In this document: positions 1 through 4,612 of the stretch, one piece after another
Position numbering within the stretch: position 1 is the stretch's first letter
Layout of the letters: each line of letters starts with the position of its first letter
From: Aeromicrobium sp.
Lineage (GTDB): Bacteria > Actinomycetota > Actinomycetes > Propionibacteriales > Nocardioidaceae
Assembly: GCA_023254755.1 (NCBI GenBank)
Contig: JALRKU010000060.1
Span: forward strand, 1-5,600
Length of the DNA stretch: 5,600 nucleotides
Direction: 5' to 3'
Translations under genes and position numbers: made by a program
The notes under the pieces: generated by a model
Told to the model about the DNA's origin: nothing
The model's input: only the letters and a program-made list of their open reading frames with translations
The model's database searches: none

Positions 1-64
1 GCCATCGGTGGTTTTCCTTCAGTGCGTGACTTGGTCGTTTCACACCGAAGATCCCGCCGATGGC
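1..64. repeat. 11-bp imperfect inverted repeat enclosing the putative transposase start
   Basis: GCCATCGGTGG (1-11) pairs with CCGCCGATGGC (54-64) with one mismatch, which would be a G-U pair in RNA. The left arm contains the putative ATG on the minus strand. In a transcript reading in from the dehydrogenase side, the arms could fold and hide that start codon, with a 42-nt loop between them. This is seen directly in the sequence. A regulatory function is inference. Confidence 0.4.
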
Positions 65-132
65 CGCCTACTTCACGCAGCCCCGCCGCTGGACCTCAAA
101 CCCCACCACCCCAGGGGACTCTCCTTCGGAAC
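1..132 (-). mobile_element. probable end of an insertion sequence, with putative transposase start codon at the window edge
   Basis: This stretch is the foreign part of the junction with the broken dehydrogenase. Its outer 60 bases are about 57% GC, clearly lower than the surrounding coding DNA. Read on the minus strand it has a purine-rich GAAGGA box about 10 nt before an ATG-GC at the window edge, which would begin a Met-Ala protein. The layout (about 130 bp from the element end to the start codon, gene interrupted at the element end) is what an IS gives. The leader also resembles, from memory, those of actinobacterial IS256-type elements. Only two codons of the presumed transposase lie inside the window, so the family cannot be proven. 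The exact element end is also unknown and is placed near 132 only because dehydrogenase similarity stops there. A deletion junction without an IS remains possible. Confidence 0.4.
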
Positions 133-279
133 GGTCCGTCCTTCGTACATGTGTAGGTCCGAGCCGCAGATGTTCGCCGAGGTGATCCTCACCAGGACGT
201 CGGTGGGGCGCTCGATCCGAGCGTCCGGGACGTCCTTGACGGCCACCTGGCGGGGGCCCTCGTACACCACTGCCTTCAT
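73..279 (-). pseudogene. 5' fragment of a zinc-dependent alcohol dehydrogenase (MDR family), truncated
   Basis: The reading frame starts MKAVVYEGPRQVAVKDVPDA and continues ...NICGSDLHMYEGRT. This is the N-terminus of the medium-chain Zn-dependent alcohol/formaldehyde dehydrogenase group. The Cys of NICGSD is the first catalytic zinc ligand, and the SDLHMYEG stretch follows it as usual. Complete members are about 340-390 residues and continue with a GHE motif (GHE glutamate near residue 60). Here family similarity stops after GRT (about residue 49, near base 133). About 19 unrelated residues follow, then a stop at 73-75, so the GHE zinc site and the whole Rossmann cofactor domain are missing. 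The start is well supported: AGGAGGT lies 4 nt before the ATG. An in-frame ATG 20 codons upstream lacks that support. The peptide cannot be an active dehydrogenase. The likely cause is insertion of a mobile element from the left. An internal rearrangement is the alternative. Confidence 0.75.
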
Positions 280-283
280 GTCT

Positions 284-290
284 ACCTCCT
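284..290 (-). promoter_or_regulatory. ribosome binding site of the dehydrogenase fragment
   Basis: A consensus AGGAGGT on the minus strand lies 4 nt before the ATG at 279. It fixes the start of the truncated alcohol dehydrogenase over the upstream in-frame ATG. Confidence 0.8.
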
Positions 291-301
291 GTTGGTCCGG
301 G

Positions 302-316
302 TGCCCGACGCGGGCA
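302..316. repeat. small hairpin in the dehydrogenase leader
   Basis: TGCCCG-ACG-CGGGCA is a perfect 6-bp stem with a 3-nt loop, located about 11 bases upstream of the dehydrogenase Shine-Dalgarno on the minus strand. It may be a leader hairpin or chance in GC-rich DNA; no function can be assigned. Confidence 0.3.
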
Positions 317-355
317 GCCACCTCCATTGGAGCCAGAGCGTCCGCCGTCCCGGTA

Positions 356-371
356 TCGGCAGAACTGCCGA
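356..371. promoter_or_regulatory. palindromic candidate operator between two divergent genes
   Basis: TCGGCAG-AA-CTGCCGA has perfect 7-bp arms around a 2-bp centre. It lies in the 127-bp gap between the dehydrogenase (start 279, minus) and the membrane protein (start 407, plus), 35 bp before the latter. Size, symmetry and location fit the binding site of a dimeric repressor such as a TetR- or MarR-type protein. No such regulator is encoded in the window. A GGTATC element just to its left (352-357) could be part of a weak plus-strand -10, in which case the palindrome would overlie the transcription start. That part is speculative. The rest of the intergenic gap shows nothing else convincing. 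Confidence 0.45.
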
Positions 372-406
372 GGGAGACGCCGGGGTCCGGTGGGCACGTG
401 CCGACG

Positions 407-1430
407 ATGACGACGAACACCCTGACCGTCGGCCTGGTGGCCGACCCGGCGTCCCCGACCGTGCTCGCCCGACGATGGGGGGATCTCGACCCTCCACCCG
501 ACGCCAGGGGCGACGACGCATGGGCCGTGGAGCTGCAGAGCGAACCGTTCACCGTCGAGTGCGAGGACCTCGACACGGCGATGGCCCGTCTCAAGGACAT
601 GGCCAGGGACGGTGGGTGGGACGCGGTCGTGGGGATCACGGAGCTGCCCCTGCGTGGGCCCGACGGGCGGTACCTCGTCGCGGAGACGGACCGGGACGAG
701 CGCGTCGCGCTGATCTCCCTCCCGGCCCTCGGCGGGATGCGGGCCCTCAAGCGCTCGCGGCGGGTCGCCCGCTCGATCGTCCGGGAGATGCTCGAGCCCC
801 GGACGGACGGGATGCGACCGGAGCCCCTCTCGCGCGTCACGGGCCGCTGGCGGCTGCTCCGTGGCATGGTGCTCGCCAACCGGCCGTGGCTGCTCGTGCC
901 GGGGGCTCAAGTCCGCGCTGGTCGCGGCGCTGGCCACCGGCGCCGTGGCCACCATCAACTCGACCGTGTGGCTCCTGGCCGCGTCGCTCTCGCCCTGGCG
1001 ACTCGCCGTGGCCATGGTCGCGTCGTTGGCCCTCGTGGTCATCTGGCTGGTGGTCGACGGCGAGCTGTGGGACCGCCCCGACGACGACTCCGAGGAAGCC
1101 CGCGACAGGTCGAGGCTCTACAACTTGTCGACCGTCCTGACGCTCAGCGCCGGAGCTCTCATCTGCTACGCCGTCCTGTTCGTCGTGAACCTCGTGTGGG
1201 CGCTCTTCGTGCTCGACCCGGCCGTGATGGGCGGCTACCTGCGCACGTCCTTCGGGCAGGGGGAGCTGCTGCTCCTGGCCTGGTTCGTCGCCTCGGCCGC
1301 GACGGTCGGCGGCGGACTCGGCTCGGGGCTGGAGTCGGACGAGGCGATCCGCGCTGCCGCGTACTCCAAGCGCGAGGAGGAGCGCCGGCGCCGGCTGGCC
1401 GAGGACCGCTCGTCGCAGGCCAGGACCTGA
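407..1430 (+). pseudogene. actinobacterial four-helix membrane protein of unknown function, split by a +1 frameshift
   Basis: The first 166 codons (MTTNTLTVGLVADP..., ending NRPWLLVPG) are in one frame. Translation then fits only if one G is dropped from the GGGGG at 901-905, after which it continues LKSALVAALATGAVATINST to the TGA at 1428-1430. The repaired product is 340 residues. Residues 1-166 are a soluble domain with a conserved-looking VVGITELPLRGPDGRYLV segment. Four hydrophobic helices follow at about 171-192, 199-217, 242-269 and 286-308, then a charged, Arg/Glu-rich tail. I do not recognise a named function; the architecture suggests an inner-membrane protein with a large N-terminal cytoplasmic domain. 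Without repair, translation runs on in the original frame to a stop at 1451-1453, with an Arg/Gly-rich shadow peptide in place of the helices, so the product would be non-functional. An in-frame GTG at 398 is an alternative start; neither start has a strong Shine-Dalgarno. Sequencing error, true decay or recoding cannot be distinguished here. Confidence 0.7.
901..905 (+). other. frameshift site in a run of five Gs
   Basis: Codons up to this run read GTG-CCG-GGG in the upstream frame. Removing one G gives CCG-GGG-CTC-AAG and restores the downstream frame, joining the soluble domain directly to the first membrane helix. Both halves have natural actinobacterial codon use and neither is interrupted elsewhere, so a single extra base explains everything. 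Confidence 0.75.
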
Positions 1431-1464
1431 TCGCCTCGCGTCGGTGCTTCTAGGCGATCAGGTC
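1424..1464. terminator. bidirectional terminator-like inverted repeat over two convergent stop codons
   Basis: GACCTGATCGCCT (1424-1436) and AGGCGATCAGGTC (1452-1464) are perfect 13-bp complements with a 15-nt loop. The left arm contains the TGA of the membrane-protein gene. The right arm contains the last sense codons of the minus-strand STAS gene, whose stop lies at the loop edge (1450-1452). No U-tract follows on either side, which is common for actinobacterial terminators. A stem this long cannot easily be chance, and the convergent position supports termination in both directions. Confidence 0.7.
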
Positions 1465-1806
1465 GTCGTCGGACGCCAGCGCGGCGTCCAGGCTCGAGTA
1501 GGTGCGGAAGATCTGGCTGAGCCCGGCCAGCTTCAGCACCGCCTCGATCCGGTGATTGGTGACGAGCCGCAGGTCGTTGCGACGCTGTCGGGAGGTCCGG
1601 CGCAGCAGGACGAGCACCGTGATGCCGGTCGAGTCCATGAACGGTACACGGGACAGGTCCACGACGAACCGTGACGGGGCGGAGCGCAGGGCGGCCATGC
1701 TGTCGTCCGCGAACTGCGCGGCCGTGGAGAGGTCGACGTCGCCCGAGACGGTGACGACCGTGTGGTCGTCGTGGACGTCGCGGGAGATGCTGAAGTCGGT
1801 GCTCAT
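1450..1806 (-). CDS. STAS-domain anti-sigma-factor antagonist
   Basis: The 118-residue product is a single STAS domain: a first strand HTVVTVSGDVDLSTA (residues 15-29), RFVVDLSRVPFMDSTG (46-61) and a C-terminal helix region. Ser59 in the DSTG motif is at the position phosphorylated by HATPase_c anti-sigma kinases in SpoIIAA/RsbV proteins. Unphosphorylated, such proteins bind the kinase and free its sigma factor. The expected role is therefore a cytoplasmic partner-switching antagonist, probably in stress control. The length is typical for the family. The ATG at 1806 gives the family-like start MSTDFSISRD; an in-frame GTG at 1833 is possible, and neither has a clear Shine-Dalgarno. No partner kinase, phosphatase or sigma gene lies in the window, so it is an orphan here. 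Transcribed towards the membrane-protein gene, with a shared terminator-like stem. Confidence 0.9.
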   Translation of the reverse strand: MSTDFSISRDVHDDHTVVTVSGDVDLSTAAQFADDSMAALRSAPSRFVVDLSRVPFMDSTGITVLVLLRRTSRQRRNDLRLVTNHRIEAVLKLAGLSQIFRTYSSLDAALASDDDLIA

Positions 1807-1872
1807 GGCGCGCCAATCTGCTCGAGGAGGCACGCCGTGGGCTGCAGCGTCTCGCCCCCGACTCTAGTCCAC

Positions 1873-1888
1873 CGGCCCCACGGGGCCG
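1873..1888. promoter_or_regulatory. GC-rich palindrome abutting the lipase -35 region
   Basis: CGGCCCC-AC-GGGGCCG is a perfect 7-bp inverted repeat immediately upstream of the TTGACC hexamer of the lipase promoter. It also lies in the gap divergent to the STAS gene, so it could be an operator acting on either gene. Function is inferred from position only. Confidence 0.4.
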
Positions 1889-1917
1889 TTGACCGATCGT
1901 CTACCCGTCAGTAACCT
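1889..1917 (+). promoter_or_regulatory. sigma-70-type promoter of the lipase gene
   Basis: TTGACC (1889-1894) and TAACCT (1912-1917) are separated by exactly 17 bp. The -35 matches the consensus at five of six positions. The -10 keeps the TAnnnT pattern that is usual for actinobacterial housekeeping promoters. Transcription would begin around 1924, giving a leader of about 37 nt that includes the Shine-Dalgarno at 1949-1954. Confidence 0.6.
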
Positions 1918-1960
1918 GCAGCGAGGTTCCGTGTGGGGCCGGTCACACAGGGGGTGCACC

Positions 1961-3280
1961 ATGCGTCGCGCGTCGTCGTGCCTGGTCGGGGTCGTTCTGC
2001 TCGTCGGGCTGCTGGTGGGAGCGCCGCGGTCCGCGACCGCCGCCACGGCGGGGGAGGACTGGTTCGCGCCACCGCCGTCGGCCGAGGTCGCCGCCGCCAC
2101 GGAGGGCACGGTGCTCAAGAAGCGCACGCTGTCGTACCACGTGCTCGGCATCGCGGCGCCGTTGCGGACCGTGCAGCTGATGTTTCGGACCAACGACCAG
2201 CAGGGCCGTCCCACCGTCGGCGTCACGACCGTCGTCAAGCCGCCCGTGCGGCTCGGGTCGCCCAAGGTGATCTCCTACCAGTCGTTCTACGACTCGCTCA
2301 GTCCCGCGGACCAGCCCTCGCGGGTGATCGCGGGCCAGCAGCGCCTTCCCGGCGGTGGCATCGTGAACATCGAGACGCTGCTGGTCGCGCCGTCGCTGCT
2401 GCAGGGCTACACCGTCGTCATCCCCGACACGCAGGGACAGACGGCCGACTTCGCGGCGGGCCGCGAGTACGGGATGGTCACGCTCGACTCGCTGCGAGCA
2501 GCGTTGGCGACACCGGACACGGGGCTGGTGCCGACCACGAAGGTGGGGCTCATCGGATACTCCGGGGGAGCGATCGCGACGGGCTGGGCGTCACAGCTGC
2601 AGGGCGAGTACGCCCCCGAGCTGAAGGCCAACATCGTCGGTGCTGCCCAAGGTGGCGTGCTCGTCGCGCCCGCGCACAACCTGCGCTACGTCGAGGGCAG
2701 CTCGGTCTGGGCCGGTGTCGCGCCGATGGCCGTCGTCGGCGTCGGGCGGTCCTTCGGCATCGACTTCGCCCCATACCTGAGCGAGCGTGGCCAGCAGATC
2801 TTCGACCGGATCGAGGACGACTCGATCGCCGAGGTGCTCGGCGCCTACCCGGGCCTGACCTGGGCCGACCTGGTCAAGCCGCAGTACGCCGACCCGAACT
2901 CGATCGAGGACTTCGTGACGTCGGCCAACGCGATCAACATGGGCTCCGCGCCGTCGCCGCAGTTCCCGATGTTCATCGGCCAGGCCGCCAACGGCGCGCT
3001 CGAGGGCACCCGCCCCGGACCGGCCGGCATCGGTCGCGGCGACGGCGTGATGATCGCGGGCGACGTGCGGTCGCTGGCCCGGCAGTTCTGCGCCGACGGG
3101 ACGCCGCTGGTCTACCGGCAGTACGACCTGCTGAGCCACTTCACGGCGGTCGCCGCATGGCTCCCCGAGGCCCTGACCTGGTTGCAGGCGCGCTTCTCGT
3201 CGGCGCCGGTCCGCAGCAATTGCGCGTCGATCGCACCGGGCAACTCGTTGGAGCCGGAGCAGTACCGGCCGCCGTCCTGA
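1961..3280 (+). CDS. secreted LIP-family triacylglycerol lipase (alpha/beta hydrolase)
   Basis: The 439-residue product begins with a Sec signal peptide: MRR, hydrophobic residues 7-20, then likely cleavage after an ATA at 25-27 or 28-30. The mature enzyme matches the secreted lipase (LIP; Candida lipase A-like) fold. It has LMFRTNDQQGRPTVGVTTVV early (73-92), a YTVVIPDTQG strand (150-159) and the nucleophile elbow GYSGG (199-203) with Ser201. Asp361 (GRGDGVM) and His393 (LLSHF) are the likely remaining triad members. Cys377 and Cys421 are the only mature cysteines and could form a disulfide. The length fits the family (about 400-450). It would hydrolyse extracellular acyl esters; the substrate is unknown. 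The ATG has AGGGGG 6 nt upstream, and the signal peptide confirms this start over in-frame codons further upstream. It has its own promoter and a hairpin after the stop, so it is probably monocistronic. Confidence 0.93.
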   Translation: MRRASSCLVGVVLLVGLLVGAPRSATAATAGEDWFAPPPSAEVAAATEGTVLKKRTLSYHVLGIAAPLRTVQLMFRTNDQQGRPTVGVTTVVKPPVRLGSPKVISYQSFYDSLSPADQPSRVIAGQQRLPGGGIVNIETLLVAPSLLQGYTVVIPDTQGQTADFAAGREYGMVTLDSLRAALATPDTGLVPTTKVGLIGYSGGAIATGWASQLQGEYAPELKANIVGAAQGGVLVAPAHNLRYVEGSSVWAGVAPMAVVGVGRSFGIDFAPYLSERGQQIFDRIEDDSIAEVLGAYPGLTWADLVKPQYADPNSIEDFVTSANAINMGSAPSPQFPMFIGQAANGALEGTRPGPAGIGRGDGVMIAGDVRSLARQFCADGTPLVYRQYDLLSHFTAVAAWLPEALTWLQARFSSAPVRSNCASIAPGNSLEPEQYRPPS

Positions 3281-3285
3281 TCCGG

Positions 3286-3302
3286 GCCGTCAGCTCGACG
3301 GC
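3286..3302. terminator. hairpin after the lipase stop, between convergent genes
   Basis: GCCGTC-AGCTC-GACGGC is a perfect 6-bp stem with a 5-nt loop, 5 bases after the lipase stop. An alternative longer-range pairing, CCGGGCC (3282-3288) with GGCCCGG (3309-3315), covers the same place. It overlaps the last codons of the convergent minus-strand small gene. There is no U-tract. A terminator serving both directions is plausible from position. Confidence 0.4.
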
Positions 3303-3466
3303 GCGTCGGGCCCGGCGGGTCCCTCGTCGGGCTCGCCGGACTCGGACTCGGGATAGCCGGCCGTGGCGTCCGACGGCGAGATGGGGGTGTCCGACGCCTC
3401 GTCGAGCGACTCCGCGGACGAGACCTGGCCCTCGTCGTCGGCAGGTCCCTCTCCGCCGCGCGTCAT
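3290..3466 (-). CDS. small acidic disordered protein (58 aa), last gene of the minus-strand mini-operon
   Basis: The product MTRGGEGPADDEGQVSSAES... is 58 residues, rich in Asp, Glu, Ser, Gly and Pro, with almost no hydrophobic residues except around ATAGYPESESGEPDEGPAG near the end. It should be intrinsically disordered and strongly acidic. No domain or signal peptide is visible and the function is unknown. The DATAGYPES-type tail resembles small conserved hypothetical proteins I associate with actinomycetes, but that is from memory. The ATG overlaps the TGA of the upstream gene (ATGA), and GAGGA lies about 6 nt before it inside that gene's last codons, which supports both the start and translational coupling. 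It is convergent with the lipase gene, 9 bp apart. Confidence 0.72.
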   Translation of the reverse strand: MTRGGEGPADDEGQVSSAESLDEASDTPISPSDATAGYPESESGEPDEGPAGPDAPSS

Positions 3467-3615
3467 CGATCGTCCTCGTCGGGCTCGGTCACGGCAGGGC
3501 TGGCAGGAACCGGGATGGGTCCGCCGCCGTCCGGAACCGTCTCGACCGTGGGCTGCTGCCGATCGGGGTCGGACTGATCGGGCTGGGTACCGGGCTGGTC
3601 TCCAAGGGTGCTCAC
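3463..3615 (-). CDS. small acidic proline-rich protein (about 50 aa), third gene of the mini-operon
   Basis: From a GTG at 3615 the product is (M)STLGDQPGTQPDQSDPDRQQ..., 50 residues. It is rich in Pro, Asp and Gln and ends VTEPDEDDR. It is probably unstructured and its function is unknown. The GTG has GAGAGGA about 5 nt upstream. An alternative GTG at 3639 overlaps the stop of the preceding gene (GTGA) and would give 58 residues, but it has no Shine-Dalgarno. Its last codons double as the ribosome binding site of the next gene, and its TGA overlaps that gene's ATG. This coupling and the codon use argue that it is a real gene despite its size. Confidence 0.65.
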   Translation of the reverse strand: MSTLGDQPGTQPDQSDPDRQQPTVETVPDGGGPIPVPASPAVTEPDEDDR

Positions 3616-3635
3616 GATGATCCTCTCGTCGGTGG

Positions 3636-3758
3636 TCACTGCAGGACGCCGATCACGGCGACGGTGAGCGTCGCGAGACCGAGGACGACCCGCCAGCTGG
3701 CGAGGAAGGTCCAGGCCCACACCCTGTCCCCGGTGTCCGGGGGCGGGACCGCGGTCAT
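3636..3758 (-). CDS. single-pass membrane peptide (40 aa), second gene of the mini-operon
   Basis: The 40-residue product MTAVPPPDTGDRVWAWTFLA... has a short polar N-terminus, a Trp-flanked entry (VWAWTFLASWR, 13-23) and one hydrophobic helix at about 23-39 (VVLGLATLTVAVIGVL), ending in Gln. It looks like a tiny inner-membrane protein without a cleavable signal. The function is unknown; a regulatory or scaffolding peptide is conceivable. The ATG overlaps the stop of the upstream gene (ATGA), and GAGGAC lies about 5 nt before it. It is the only membrane component among four clustered miniature genes, so the soluble acidic partners may act at the membrane with it (inference). Confidence 0.7.
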   Translation of the reverse strand: MTAVPPPDTGDRVWAWTFLASWRVVLGLATLTVAVIGVLQ

Positions 3759-3916
3759 CGGTCGTCCTCGCTCGGTCGGGCGACGCCGCCACCGCTGACG
3801 ACGTCGTTCTCCTCCTGCTGCTCCGCAGGCGGGGCTTCCTTCGGTGAGTCGCTGGGAGTGCCCAGCGAGCCTCCACGGGCGGAGCCGGTGCGAGGGTCCT
3901 CGTCGGATCGCGTCAT
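3755..3916 (-). CDS. small hydrophilic protein (53 aa), first gene of the mini-operon
   Basis: The product is 53 residues, starting MTRSDEDPRTGSARGGSLGTP and ending GVARPSEDDR. It is rich in Gly, Ser, Glu, Asp and Pro, with an acidic run AEQQEENDVV (31-40) and no hydrophobic core, so it is predicted disordered. The function is unknown. It starts 9-10 nt after a GGGTAC box and has no good Shine-Dalgarno, which fits a leaderless transcript beginning at or near the ATG. The final EDDR codons carry the GAGGAC ribosome binding site for the next gene, and its TGA overlaps that gene's ATG. It is divergent from the flavodoxin operon across a 90-bp gap. Confidence 0.68.
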   Translation of the reverse strand: MTRSDEDPRTGSARGGSLGTPSDSPKEAPPAEQQEENDVVSGGGVARPSEDDR

Positions 3917-3926
3917 GTGTCACCGC

Positions 3927-3951
3927 GTACCCCGGGAGGCGACGGCCATGC
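3927..3951 (-). promoter_or_regulatory. SigB-type promoter of the mini-operon
   Basis: On the minus strand GCAT (3951-3948) is followed after 15 bp by GGGTAC (3932-3927). This fits the GNNT-N14-16-GGGTAC/T pattern described for stress sigma factors of the SigB group in Streptomyces. The predicted transcription start falls at 3916-3920, at or just before the ATG at 3916, which would give a leaderless mRNA. The -35 is loosely defined, so most of the weight rests on GGGTAC, its position and the twin promoter opposite. Confidence 0.5.
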
Positions 3952-3972
3952 AGCGGTCACCCGTGCCGGGCC

Positions 3973-3997
3973 GTGTCGAGGTGGGCGCCGCGGGTAC
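3973..3997 (+). promoter_or_regulatory. SigB-type promoter of the flavodoxin operon
   Basis: GTGT (3973-3976), a 15-bp spacer and GGGTAC (3992-3997) match the actinomycete SigB-group pattern. The -10 ends 9 nt before the ATG at 4007, so transcription would begin at about the start codon. No Shine-Dalgarno precedes the ATG, in line with a leaderless message. The element mirrors the one driving the minus-strand mini-operon. Confidence 0.55.
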
Positions 3998-4006
3998 GTG
4001 CTCTCC

Positions 4007-4612
4007 ATGACCGAACTCACCGCACTCGCCCTGAACTGCACCCTGAAGCCCAGCCCGGAGTCCTCGAGCAGCGAGCTGATGGCGACCCAGTTCCTCGACG
4101 CGCTCGCCGACCACGAGGTGACGGGGGCCCTCGTCCGGGTCGTCGACCACGACGTCAAGCCGGGCGTCGAGTCCGACATGGGCGACGGCGACGCCTGGCC
4201 CGAGATCCGCGACCAGGTGCTGTCGACCGACATCCTGGTGCTGGTCACGCCGACGTGGATGGGCCACGCCTCGAGCGTGGCCCACCGCGTCCTCGAGCGG
4301 TTGGACGCCGAGCTGTCGGAGCAGAGGGAGGACGGCAACCCGATCCTCTACGGCAAGGTCGCGGTGGTGGGGGTCGTCGGCAACGAGGACGGCGCCCACA
4401 AGATCACCGCCGACCTGTACCAGGGACTGAACGACGTGGGCTACACCATCCCGGCCCAGGGCGGCACGTACTGGAACGGAGAAGCGATGCACACGACCGA
4501 CTACCTGGACCTCGACGAGACACCCGAGGCGACCGCATCCGCTCTCCGGGCCGCCGCCGCCAATGCGGCACACCTCGCGCGGGCGCTGGGCGACGCGCCG
4601 TACCCCGCATGA
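4007..4612 (+). CDS. flavodoxin-like NAD(P)H-dependent oxidoreductase
   Basis: The 201-residue product has the flavodoxin/NADPH-dependent FMN reductase layout. Strand 1 (LTALALNCTLKP, 4-15) leads into a Ser-rich phosphate loop (SPESSSSE, 16-23) that would hold the FMN phosphate. ILVLVTPTWMGHASS (76-90) lies where these proteins contact the isoalloxazine ring. GKVAVVGVVGNEDGAHKI (116-133) is the next strand and loop, followed by the GYTIPAQGGTYWNGEAM segment. It is expected to be a cytoplasmic flavoprotein reducing quinones, flavin or other acceptors; the substrate is unknown. The length is normal (about 190-210). The ATG at 4007 is chosen because strand 1 starts directly after it and it lies at the predicted transcription start. 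An in-frame GTG at 3998 is the alternative. It is the first gene of a three-gene operon and its TGA overlaps the next ATG. Confidence 0.88.
   Translation: MTELTALALNCTLKPSPESSSSELMATQFLDALADHEVTGALVRVVDHDVKPGVESDMGDGDAWPEIRDQVLSTDILVLVTPTWMGHASSVAHRVLERLDAELSEQREDGNPILYGKVAVVGVVGNEDGAHKITADLYQGLNDVGYTIPAQGGTYWNGEAMHTTDYLDLDETPEATASALRAAAANAAHLARALGDAPYPA

Noticed and set aside
8..406. Long plus-strand open frame leading into the membrane-protein gene
   Set aside because: It is antisense to the dehydrogenase fragment and has no family-like sequence. The start around 398-407 is better placed after the divergent promoter region.
901..905. Phase-variation tract
   Set aside because: Five Gs are too few for frequent slippage-based switching; error, mutation or recoding are simpler.
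905..1453. Continuation of the membrane-protein gene in its unshifted frame
   Set aside because: The peptide is Arg/Gly-rich shadow sequence, whereas the other frame gives four clean membrane helices.
3585..3592. Additional GGGTAC box
   Set aside because: It lies inside a minus-strand small gene with no start codon nearby on the plus strand, so it is not called as a promoter.
1933..3798. Very long plus-strand frame overlapping the lipase
   Set aside because: Composition is typical of an out-of-frame high-GC translation; the lipase frame has signal peptide and catalytic motifs.
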